NCBI GenBank assembly: GCA_001784435.1
Contig: MFQZ01000001.1
Coordinates: 1-64,000, forward strand
Source of the DNA: Candidatus Magasanikbacteria bacterium RIFOXYC2_FULL_42_28
GTDB lineage: Bacteria > Patescibacteria > ABY1 > Magasanikbacterales > GWA2-37-8
Direction of reading: 5' to 3'
Length of the DNA stretch: 64,000 bases
Shown: positions 1-6,970 of the stretch, piece after piece
Position numbering within the stretch: the stretch's first letter is position 1
Layout: each line of letters opens with the position of its first letter
Program-made: the position numbers and the translations under genes
The notes under the pieces: generated by a model
The model's database searches: none
What the model was told of the DNA's origin: nothing
What the model saw: only the letters and a program-made list of their open reading frames with translations

Positions 1-52
1 TCACGCTCAATTCAAATCGTAAAATTGCCAAGAGTTTGATTTTGGTGTAAAA

Positions 53-568
53 TTAGATAAAATACTGAAGGCGAGTTTGATTTAACGCAACAGTAGTGGC
101 ACAAGCGTTAGGCGTGTAATGAACAATTACTGTCGGATTGGTAAAAGAGGTAAATTGAACTTTACTCAATAGTGGCGCTTGCCCAGCGTCGGTAATATTT
201 TCTTCGGAAATCAAAGTTGATGTTATCCCGTCTTGAGTAGCGATAAGCTGATTTTTTCCTAAACAGAAAGTTGCCCGATTATTTCCTGGAAACGACTCCG
301 TTTTAATCGTTCCGTCACATTGGTGGGTAAAAACAATTTTATTTTCGTTCCACGATACGGTTTTGGAAGCAACAAGTTTATAGGGGCTATTATTTTCCGG
401 CACCACCTCACTAACCGGAGTAGAAACCGGCGTCGTGACAGTCGGGTTATTACTTGCCGGAACTGGCGGAGCAACCGGAGGAGTAATTGGATTTGCTGTC
501 GCGCAACCGGCCCCCATTGTTAAAATGCTGGTGGCGATGGCGAGTAGAAGTAGAGTATTTTTTTTCAT
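53..568 (-). CDS. Putative lipoprotein of unknown function
   Basis: The 171-residue product starts with a lysine pair and a hydrophobic stretch ending at Cys22 (TMGAGC), which reads as a lipoprotein signal, although Gly rather than Leu lies at -3. A Pro/Thr/Val-rich linker (about residues 25-57) leads into a roughly 110-residue globular part containing two cysteines (HQCDG, ATFCLG) and a third near the end. I recognise no family. It is the last gene of the minus-strand surface island, six bases below the DUF3494 protein stop-to-start, so an envelope role is likely. The function is unknown; lipid anchoring is inferred. Confidence 0.6.
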   Translation of the reverse strand: MKKNTLLLLAIATSILTMGAGCATANPITPPVAPPVPASNNPTVTTPVSTPVSEVVPENNSPYKLVASKTVSWNENKIVFTHQCDGTIKTESFPGNNRATFCLGKNQLIATQDGITSTLISEENITDAGQAPLLSKVQFTSFTNPTVIVHYTPNACATTVALNQTRLQYFI

Positions 569-574
569 ATATTT

Positions 575-1858
575 TTAATTAAAATTTGCTTTTAAATAAG
601 CGCGCGTTATCGGACCAAAATTCCCCCACGCTGGGCTAATGCCGACCTTTGCTTGAAATTCCGCCAAAGACGCGCGCGTCAGTGGGCCAAAATACGAAGT
701 CGCGCCGACTCTGGTTAAATTTTTTGAGGCCGAACCGATATTTTGGGAGATTAAAAATTGTTGAAGGGTCTTGACATTGTCATTACGATGACCTTGCCCA
801 AGATTGCGCGCGATCGCGCCAACTTGTTGGCCAATACTATTTTGCGACATTTCTTGTTCTTGAAATTTATGCGGGGTGGTCGGAAATTCTTCTGTTTGAT
901 TGATAGTTGTTTGAATTACCGGTGTTGTCGGTGTTACTGGTGTTGCCGGAGTGGCTGGGGTGGCGGAAACAGTTGAAGTATTTGTTGCCGATGTTGGAGT
1001 AGCCGGAATAGCTGGCACGGCTGGTGTGGCCGGAATAGTTGTCGTGGCTGGAATGGTGGAAGTAACCGGCACTAAAACCGGATCAGGAACAACGATATTA
1101 TGAGAAGGAGTAGCCACTGTATTCGCGTCCAAAGTGACAGCGGTCTGCGCCAAAGCCCGACCGTTTAGCACCGCGCCGGTGTTTAATACAATCGCGGTTT
1201 GACCTAAAATCGTGCCATTAAAAACAGCGGTCGTGCCAATAGTTGTCTGACCGGCAACTACCCAGAAAATATTACTGGCTTTTGCTCCGCCCGCGAGAAT
1301 AATTTGCTTAGCCGGACTTAAATTTAAATTTTGTCCAACTTGAAATATCCAAATATCATTAGCGCTACCGGATAAAGTAACATCAGTTGGAATAGCAAGT
1401 CCAGTCCCCCATTTGTATAACCCGGGAGCGAGTGTCATTCCACCAATATTGCCGGCGCCTAATTCAGTCGCGGTTGGGTTAGTTCGTCCGGCGGCATCAG
1501 TGTAAACGGTTTGCATATCACTAATCGCCGTAGTCATATTCGCCGGAGTGGGAGCGGCATAATCGGCGGCGAAAATTTTTCCTACTACCAAAGCGGACTT
1601 GGCAAATACATTGGACGAATCCACTGTTAGTCCAAAACCGGTAATGGCAGTCGCGTTAATCGGACTGACGCCAATATCGCCGGTGACTAAAGTCGCGCCA
1701 GTGGTAGAAATTCCTGATTTTGATAAAACTGCAAAATTTGAAGCGGCTCCTAAATTAACGCTGGCTGGTCCGGCGGCTAAGACGGTGATTGGTCCGGCGA
1801 GGCCGAACATTAGGGCGGTAATCGCCAATACCGCTGATACTATTTTCTGTCTTTTCAT
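575..1858 (-). CDS. DUF3494 (ice-binding-like) surface protein with peptidoglycan-binding tail
   Basis: A secreted protein of about 427 residues. I start at 1858 (MKRQKIVSAV), because the upstream in-frame ATG at 1885 would place a polar stretch before the signal peptide and runs into a small inverted repeat. Order of parts: signal peptide (1-30), a DUF3494 beta-helix domain (about 33-240, with the family's VNLGAASNFAVL start and GRALAQTAVTLDANTV end), a Pro/Thr/Ala-rich low-complexity linker (about 250-330), and a C-terminal peptidoglycan-binding domain (about 355-427, with VKTLQQFL and YFGPLTRASLAEFQ). DUF3494 members bind ice or act as adhesins. Here wall attachment would be through the peptidoglycan-binding domain, unlike the two sortase-type relatives at 3799-6802. 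Confidence 0.85.
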   Translation of the reverse strand: MKRQKIVSAVLAITALMFGLAGPITVLAAGPASVNLGAASNFAVLSKSGISTTGATLVTGDIGVSPINATAITGFGLTVDSSNVFAKSALVVGKIFAADYAAPTPANMTTAISDMQTVYTDAAGRTNPTATELGAGNIGGMTLAPGLYKWGTGLAIPTDVTLSGSANDIWIFQVGQNLNLSPAKQIILAGGAKASNIFWVVAGQTTIGTTAVFNGTILGQTAIVLNTGAVLNGRALAQTAVTLDANTVATPSHNIVVPDPVLVPVTSTIPATTTIPATPAVPAIPATPTSATNTSTVSATPATPATPVTPTTPVIQTTINQTEEFPTTPHKFQEQEMSQNSIGQQVGAIARNLGQGHRNDNVKTLQQFLISQNIGSASKNLTRVGATSYFGPLTRASLAEFQAKVGISPAWGNFGPITRAYLKANFN

Positions 1859-1905
1859 ATATTTATATTGATTAGTTTCCGCCAAAGGCGGGAGTTAATT
1901 AATTT

Positions 1906-2322
1906 TTAAATTGCCGTTGACGCGCCCGTGGCATCACCAACCGTGTTAATCACAAGCGAGACAATGCTGTATGACATTAAGATAATAATTGTTCCAATAA
2001 TTGCGCTGTAAAAAGATTTTTTAGCGGCCGCCGTTTTTGTTTCATCTCCGCCTGATGTCATAAATTGAAAGCCGGCTGACAAAATTATTAATAATAAGAT
2101 TACACCCATAAAACCCAATCCGATTTTAATAATCCGAGCAATAATAACCATCGGATTAGCGTCTCCCAAACCGATTTTTACCCCCAGAATCTCCAAATTT
2201 TCCTGCATGTCGTTGTTATCGTTGAACTCTTGCGCCAAAGCAACTGATGGTGACAACAGTAAAAAAGTCGCTAGTACGAGTAACATGATGGCTGGTAACG
2301 ATAATTTATGTAATAGTCTCAT
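1906..2322 (-). CDS. VirB2/TrbC-like type IV secretion pilin
   Basis: The 138-residue product has a signal peptide ending near VALAQE (residue 30), a short acidic segment, and two long hydrophobic helices (about 57-82 and 102-127). The helices are separated by a short loop containing SGGDETKTAAAKK. This layout matches the VirB2/TrbC-like pilin family common in Patescibacteria (Pfam T4SS_pilin). No secretion ATPase or other Vir gene lies nearby, so it may be an orphan pilin or surface fibre subunit. It sits between a DUF3494 gene and a small reading frame in the surface island. Confidence 0.8.
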   Translation of the reverse strand: MRLLHKLSLPAIMLLVLATFLLLSPSVALAQEFNDNNDMQENLEILGVKIGLGDANPMVIIARIIKIGLGFMGVILLLIILSAGFQFMTSGGDETKTAAAKKSFYSAIIGTIIILMSYSIVSLVINTVGDATGASTAI

Positions 2323-2333
2323 ATAATAATTAA

Positions 2334-2492
2334 TTATCCAGTTTTACTTTCTTTTAACATACAATCAAATTTTTGCTGTTCCGCCACGAGCGCCTTGCCA
2401 ATTTTAACCCAGGCGGTATAATCGTTGGAGATATTTATGGCGCTGATTATTTTTTGGTTTTTAGTGACAATTTTTTGAATGTTAGTTAACAT
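2334..2492 (-). CDS. Small hypothetical protein (52 aa)
   Basis: An ATG at 2492 opens a 52-codon frame ending in TAA at 2334, 11 bases above the pilin start. The product is mixed and soluble-looking (starts MLTNIQKIV, contains NDYTAWVKIGKALV and a single Cys), with no signal peptide or membrane helix. It fills most of an otherwise empty 309-base gap, and its composition looks protein-like rather than random AT sequence. No family is recognised. Whether it is translated is uncertain. Confidence 0.4.
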   Translation of the reverse strand: MLTNIQKIVTKNQKIISAINISNDYTAWVKIGKALVAEQQKFDCMLKESKTG

Positions 2493-2564
2493 ATTGATAA
2501 TATTAAACAAAATTAAATTTCCCGCAATTGATTTGCGGTTTTTAAAATCGGTCTTTGGGTGTGT

Positions 2565-2607
2565 CCTGTCAATTAATTACTTTAGATGCTCCAAAGTGGT
2601 TGACAGG
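2565..2607. repeat. Inverted repeat CCTGTCAA / TTGACAGG
   Basis: The arms lie at 2565-2572 and 2600-2607 and match perfectly over 8 bp, with a 27-base loop. The repeat sits just downstream of the ArsR stop codon. A second hairpin (CCGCAA/TTGCGG, 2522-2538) is nearby but is followed by T residues only on the plus strand. The role is unknown; an RNA stability element or repeat remnant is possible. Confidence 0.4.
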
Positions 2608-2631
2608 ATTTCTTATACCAATACGAAGAGA

Positions 2632-2970
2632 CTATTTTAAACCATTATGCTTCAACGTCTGTTGAATTGTTTTCACAGCGGCTTGAACTAACGGGTTATC
2701 GTATTTAAGTATGGGGAAGACGGTTTTACCGGCCCGTTCTTTTTGTAACAAATTGGCCAATTCCAATATTTTAATATGTTGCGAAGCTAACGGCAAAGAG
2801 ATGTCTAAAATTTGAGCCATATCGCTGACGGAAAGTTTAGGTTGGGCCACAAGAATACGGAAGATGCGGTAGCGGTTAACATCACTTAAAACCTTGAATG
2901 TCAACGCCATCTTTTTGTCGGTATCATGAAATATTTTGCGTTTGGCGACGATTTCTTTGGTGCTAAGCAT
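2632..2970 (-). CDS. ArsR-family winged-helix regulator
   Basis: The 112-residue DNA-binding protein has the ArsR layout: an N-terminal helix (TFKVLSDVNRYRIFRIL, about 23-40), a recognition helix region (SVSDMAQILDISLPLASQHI, about 48-67), and a short basic wing (KERAGKTVFPIL). It contains no cysteine and lacks the metal-binding ELCVC-type motif, so a metal-sensing role is unlikely. It lies between the pilin side and the sortase operon of the surface island and could control them. Its own upstream region (2971-3050) is full of TTAAAT-type repeats that could be operators. Confidence 0.85.
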   Translation of the reverse strand: MLSTKEIVAKRKIFHDTDKKMALTFKVLSDVNRYRIFRILVAQPKLSVSDMAQILDISLPLASQHIKILELANLLQKERAGKTVFPILKYDNPLVQAAVKTIQQTLKHNGLK

Positions 2971-2984
2971 AGGATATTCGTTAG

Positions 2985-3050
2985 ATTAATTAAATAGTTA
3001 AATGATTAAATAATTAAATATTAATACAGTTGTTTAATAATTTAAGTATA
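2985..3050. promoter_or_regulatory. AT-rich repeated motif upstream of the ArsR gene
   Basis: The region holds several near-copies of (A)TTAAATA spaced about 8-10 bases apart, then GTTGTTTAATAATTTAAG. A related stretch (ATTATTTAATTGTTTAATTA, about 6825-6845) lies upstream of the first sortase-substrate gene. Shared motifs in front of the regulator and the adhesin operon suggest ArsR binding sites. This is inference from pattern alone. Confidence 0.3.
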
Positions 3051-3124
3051 CTCCCCCATTAATATTCCGTCAATAGCAGAAATATTACCGCCTGTGGATA
3101 ACTTTTTTGGCACTACAATAATAC

Positions 3125-3146
3125 AAAAAAACAGCCCTTTGGCTGT
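3125..3146 (-). terminator. Rho-independent terminator of the sortase operon
   Basis: A perfect 6-bp stem (ACAGCC 3131-3136 / GGCTGT 3141-3146) with a 4-base loop is followed on the minus strand by a run of T residues (A run at 3125-3130 on plus). It lies 34 bases below the sortase stop, so it ends the DUF3494-DUF3494-sortase transcript. Confidence 0.75.
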
Positions 3147-3179
3147 CATTTGGGTGATTAATTGTTTATTGACCTCTGT

Positions 3180-3797
3180 TTATTTTGCCTCCGCAAACAC
3201 CACCAATCGCTGTGGATAACTTTTTGTTACCGGATCCCAATCCCCTTCGCAAGTAATCAGATTCAAATGCGATTTGCCGTCGTTTGAAAAAAATACTTTT
3301 GTCGCGTCTGATTCCGCGTTATATCTTCTAGTGTCATAAACCACAAAAATTGTCGCTACGCCTTGATCATCTAAAACCAACAATTCATCACCTGCGCGTA
3401 ATTTATACAAATTATCAAACGCCGATCCTCTCTTATTATTCCAACCATAATGTCCGGCCATAACCGCACTGCCAATTTCCCCGGGACGCGTGCCGGTTTG
3501 TAACCAAGCGACATTGGCCCGATCTTTGGGAGTATCCATCGCACCAGCGACTGTTAAACCAACTCGCTCAATTGTAGTATCTAAATTTATTTTGAAAATT
3601 TTAAGACGAATTGGTAAAGCCCCCTCTTCCGACGCTACGGCAACGTCAATTTCGGGAAGAGCTAAATCATTTGTCACAATTTTTATAACTGGCGAATTAG
3701 TATTCTGATAAAAATATACAAAAACTAGCGACACTGAAAATACAATCCCAACAATAATTAATACTGTTAATGTTTGCCTGAATATTAAATTTTTCAT
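3180..3797 (-). CDS. Sortase (class E/F-like) serving the adjacent sorting-signal proteins
   Basis: A 205-residue membrane-anchored transpeptidase. One N-terminal membrane helix (about 8-30) precedes the sortase barrel. The catalytic triad is visible: His116 (MAGHYGW), Cys183 (NLITCEGDWD) and Arg197 (YPQRLVVFAEA). The compact size and TCEG-type active site suggest a class E/F-like housekeeping enzyme. Its start lies one base after the stop of a 693-residue protein ending in FPETG plus a membrane helix; the gene before that ends in LPDTG plus a helix. It therefore most likely cleaves after Thr in those motifs and anchors both proteins to the envelope. Confidence 0.9.
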   Translation of the reverse strand: MKNLIFRQTLTVLIIVGIVFSVSLVFVYFYQNTNSPVIKIVTNDLALPEIDVAVASEEGALPIRLKIFKINLDTTIERVGLTVAGAMDTPKDRANVAWLQTGTRPGEIGSAVMAGHYGWNNKRGSAFDNLYKLRAGDELLVLDDQGVATIFVVYDTRRYNAESDATKVFFSNDGKSHLNLITCEGDWDPVTKSYPQRLVVFAEAK

Positions 3798-3798
3798 G

Positions 3799-5880
3799 CT
3801 AAATTCTGCTTCTTTTTATAGCTACTACTGACAATACTGAAATTAGCGTGAAAATTCCGACTAGAAGAGATAATCCAAAATAATAATTAGGCGCGATACC
3901 AGTTTCTGGAAATTTCGGCACAACCACAACACCAACATCTGCCACCACGACCGTCGCAATCGCAAAATCCCGAGCTGTCAAACCATTCACAACACCGGTC
4001 GCCACCGCAGTGTTTACCGTAGTTTTGGTAAGATTTGAACTGCAAGTATAAACCCACGATTCGCTCACATCAAGTTTTGAATCAGTATTAGTATCGCCGG
4101 AAATATAATTTATCGGACTGCACTTATCATCACTGACAACAACATTACTTAACGGAACGGTTCCGGGATTGGTAACAACTTTGGTGTAAGTTACTAATCC
4201 CCCGCCAGCCAATAATGCTAACGGACTTGGAACTTTGGTAATATGAATAAGCGGCGGAACAACCGGCGCGCCCACCACCACTATCGCTGTTGCAATATCA
4301 GTCGTACTAATTCCATTTGCCCAACCGGTCGCAACAACAATATTCGTGTGAGTTTTTGTAAGGGTAGTCGCGCAAGTGTAAGTCCAGGTTTCAATCACAT
4401 CTAATTTAGAATCTAAATTTGTATCACCGGAAATATATTTTACCGGACTGCAACTATCTTCAACCATCGTAATATTATTCATCGGCACCGTACCAATATT
4501 ACGAACAGTATAGGTGTAGGTAACAGTACCAGCCCACGCCGGTAAAGCCAATGGACTGGGAATTTTTACAACATCAATTAACGGCGGTACTGGTGGAATA
4601 TACGGGGCAGAAGAACCGCCACCGCCACCTCCCGAAGACGGTGGAACCACATCGTTATTAGTAATCGTACAAGTTTTTACATCGCCGATTGCCAAAGTAA
4701 TGGTCCCATCCGCGGCGCAATCTCCCCCAATAGTTGAAGTGTACCCAGAATCAGCAGTTTCAGAAACCGTATGCAACCCAACCGAAGTCGTACTCGCGAC
4801 TGTCGAACTCACCTGACTGCCATCAATGAAAAATGAAAAATCCGCGATTACTTTACTACCGCTATTATCATTAACGACTGTTTTCGTCACGATCAGTTGG
4901 GGCGCGATGTCGTCGTTGGTAATTGTACAAATTTTTGCATCGCCCAACAAAAGTGTTGTGGTGCCATTAGCCGAACAATCACCACCAATAGTAGATAAGT
5001 AACCGGGATCAGTTGTCTCGGAAACAGTATGCAAGCCAACCGAAGCTGTAGTAGTAACGCTGGAAGATACTGCCACCGCATCAATAAATAATGGAAAATT
5101 AGAAACAGTTTTAGTACCGCCATTATTATTAGTAACAGTTTTTACTACGGTTAAAGTTGTGGCGGAAGCACCAGAACAAACCGCTCTCGTGATGGTGTTG
5201 GCGTCTAAAGTAACCGCGCCATTTTGTGCCAACACTCTACCACCAACACTAGCACCGGTGGTAAGAGTGATAGATGTCAATGCTAAAATATTTCCCTTAA
5301 AATTTGTGTTGGTTCCCAGTGTCGCCGAACTACCCACTTGCCAAAAAACACGACACTCTTCGCTACTATTAATCAAACTAACAATCGCATTGGACGCGGT
5401 CGTGAGGGTTGAGCCAATTTGAAAAATAAATACCGCGTTGGGATTACCTTGGCCGTTAAGCGTGAGTGTGCCGGTTAATTGAGCGGAAGTATCAAAGCAA
5501 TAAACGCCAGGCGTCAAAGTCATCCCACCTAAATCCTGACCGGTCAAATTAGTATTACAGGCCTGACTCGGCGCGCTCGCGGCGGTGTAAGCCGTGGCCA
5601 AATCCGTTTTCGCCCCTTGCGTAGTCGCATCACCATCATGATTTGTCCCAGTTGTAAATGTTATTATGGAAGTTCCTGTAATTGATACGGTCGGAAATGT
5701 TCCAATATCACCGGCAATCGTGGTCGCACCGGTATTGGTAATTCCCGCTCCTGCCAAAACCGCAAAACTATCAGCAGTCAAAAGATTTACCGTAATCGCC
5801 GCCCGAACGAGTCCTGCCAAAAAAAACGCTAATACAACTATTGATAAAAATATTAAAGTATTCCGACTAAACTTTTTCAT
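3799..5880 (-). CDS. Sortase-anchored adhesin: DUF3494, two repeat domains, two DUF11-like domains, FPETG signal
   Basis: A 693-residue secreted protein. Signal helix (about 6-27), DUF3494 domain (about 30-237), two about 85-residue repeats that each contain TSVGLHTVSET or ASVGLHTVSET and CTITN (about 242-415), a Gly/Ser/Pro hinge, then two DUF11-like domains (about 435-650). Each DUF11-like unit carries an Asp-rich calcium-loop-like motif (GDTNLDSKLDV, GDTNTDSKLDV). It ends in FPETG (657-661), a hydrophobic helix and a basic tail (KRSRI), a classic sorting signal. It overlaps the upstream substrate gene by 14 bases and touches the sortase gene. Probable stalked adhesin or ice-binding-like surface protein; the ligand is unknown. 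Confidence 0.88.
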   Translation of the reverse strand: MKKFSRNTLIFLSIVVLAFFLAGLVRAAITVNLLTADSFAVLAGAGITNTGATTIAGDIGTFPTVSITGTSIITFTTGTNHDGDATTQGAKTDLATAYTAASAPSQACNTNLTGQDLGGMTLTPGVYCFDTSAQLTGTLTLNGQGNPNAVFIFQIGSTLTTASNAIVSLINSSEECRVFWQVGSSATLGTNTNFKGNILALTSITLTTGASVGGRVLAQNGAVTLDANTITRAVCSGASATTLTVVKTVTNNNGGTKTVSNFPLFIDAVAVSSSVTTTASVGLHTVSETTDPGYLSTIGGDCSANGTTTLLLGDAKICTITNDDIAPQLIVTKTVVNDNSGSKVIADFSFFIDGSQVSSTVASTTSVGLHTVSETADSGYTSTIGGDCAADGTITLAIGDVKTCTITNNDVVPPSSGGGGGGSSAPYIPPVPPLIDVVKIPSPLALPAWAGTVTYTYTVRNIGTVPMNNITMVEDSCSPVKYISGDTNLDSKLDVIETWTYTCATTLTKTHTNIVVATGWANGISTTDIATAIVVVGAPVVPPLIHITKVPSPLALLAGGGLVTYTKVVTNPGTVPLSNVVVSDDKCSPINYISGDTNTDSKLDVSESWVYTCSSNLTKTTVNTAVATGVVNGLTARDFAIATVVVADVGVVVVPKFPETGIAPNYYFGLSLLVGIFTLISVLSVVAIKRSRI

Positions 5881-6802
5881 ATTTTTTACGGGCTAAATAT
5901 AGCAAAGATACGGTAAGTAAAATTCCCAATGAGATTCCAATATTTTGCATGGTGCTATTATTATCCGGCGCAATGCCAGTGTCTGGTAATGTCGGGGCCA
6001 CTTCGGCAATTGCCGGCAATTGAGTTGGCGTTGGTGTGAAAAGAGTTAAGGTTGGAATTGGTGGCACTGGGGTAGGAGTTGGAGTCGGAGTGGGTACAAC
6101 CACTACAGCTGTGCATACGGTTTTCGTAATAGTATTAGAATCTAATGTTACCGCGCCATTGCGCGCTAATACTCTACCTTCAACATTTGCGCCCGTTGTA
6201 AGCGTGGCCGATGTCAAAGCTAAAATATTTCCCTTGAAAGTAGAATTCGCGCCGAGCGTGGCCGAACTGCCCACTTGCCAAAAGACATTGCAGGCCTGCG
6301 CGCCATTTATTAAATTTATATTGCTCGCTCCGGCGGTAATAAGCGTAGAGGCGGTTTTAAAAATGAAGACCGCATCTGGATTTCCTTCAGCATCAAGCGT
6401 CAAAGTGCCGGTAAGACCAAAAGTGCCATCGGCGGAATTATAAACACCGGCGTTTTTAGTAGTGCCACCAAGTTCGGTAGACACTGTGGAAACCGGTGAT
6501 TGATCCGCGGAATTATAAGCGGTGGATAAATCCAGTTTCGCTTGCACAGCCACGGCGTCGGCTAAATGCTGTGCCCCGCCCACTGTGCCAGGCGGAAAGC
6601 CGGTTGCCGATGCGCCCGGGCTTAAACCAAGTTCACCGGTAATAGCACTCGCCCCAGTGTTAGTAATGGCGGAACCGGCTAAAATTGCAAAATCATTGAC
6701 AGTGCCTAAATTAATGACGGTGGCGGCGTTAACCGGACTAATACTACCAAGAGTAAAAGTGATAAATAAAGCCGTTGTTAAAATTTTAAAATTGTTTTTC
6801 AT
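5867..6802 (-). CDS. Sortase-anchored DUF3494 protein with LPDTG signal
   Basis: The 311-residue product has a signal peptide (about 1-26, ending near VNAAT), a DUF3494 domain (about 28-235), a Pro/Thr linker with a TPTPTPTP run (about 237-266), LPDTG at 272-276, a membrane helix and a basic end (RKKYEKV). Its DUF3494 core is close to that of the next gene (both share WQVGSSATLG and FKGNILALTS), pointing to a fairly recent tandem duplication. First gene of the three-gene operon that ends with the sortase. Confidence 0.88.
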   Translation of the reverse strand: MKNNFKILTTALFITFTLGSISPVNAATVINLGTVNDFAILAGSAITNTGASAITGELGLSPGASATGFPPGTVGGAQHLADAVAVQAKLDLSTAYNSADQSPVSTVSTELGGTTKNAGVYNSADGTFGLTGTLTLDAEGNPDAVFIFKTASTLITAGASNINLINGAQACNVFWQVGSSATLGANSTFKGNILALTSATLTTGANVEGRVLARNGAVTLDSNTITKTVCTAVVVVPTPTPTPTPVPPIPTLTLFTPTPTQLPAIAEVAPTLPDTGIAPDNNSTMQNIGISLGILLTVSLLYLARKKYEKV

Positions 6803-6898
6803 AAATTTATAAATGATAATTTAATAATTATTTAATTGTTTAATTAGACCTTTATTATAGCATACACTATATTCAATGTAATGTATATGGGGGGCAAC

Positions 6899-6927
6899 AA
6901 AAAATCGCCCCTAATGGGCGATTTTTT
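6899..6927. terminator. Bidirectional terminator-like hairpin in a divergent intergenic region
   Basis: A perfect 12-bp stem (6899-6910 with 6916-6927) and 5-base loop, with A and T tracts on both sides, looks like a strong terminator in either direction. It lies between two divergent genes, just before the promoter of the plus-strand gene. No gene end is nearby for it to serve, so it may insulate the two promoters from each other. Confidence 0.6.
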
Positions 6928-6929
6928 GT

Positions 6930-6958
6930 TTGCTCAAAAATCAAAAATATGCTAAAAT
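6930..6958 (+). promoter_or_regulatory. Sigma-70-type promoter, near-leaderless
   Basis: A -35-like TTGCTC (6930-6935), a 17-base spacer and a -10 TAAAAT (6953-6958) precede the ATG at 6971 by only 12 bases. Transcription would begin around 6964-6966, giving a leader of about five bases or fewer than ten. No Shine-Dalgarno sequence fits in this space, so translation may start in leaderless fashion. Predicted from sequence only. Confidence 0.55.
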
Positions 6959-6970
6959 ATAGCAACAATT

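Noticed and set aside
2522..2545. CCGCAA/TTGCGG hairpin as terminator for the ArsR gene
   Set aside because: The T run follows the stem only on the plus strand, whereas the gene is on the minus strand.
6036..6443. A 135-codon plus-strand frame opposite the LPDTG protein
   Set aside because: Its Val/Gly/Thr-rich start mirrors the Pro/Thr linker on the other strand; it is a shadow of the real gene.
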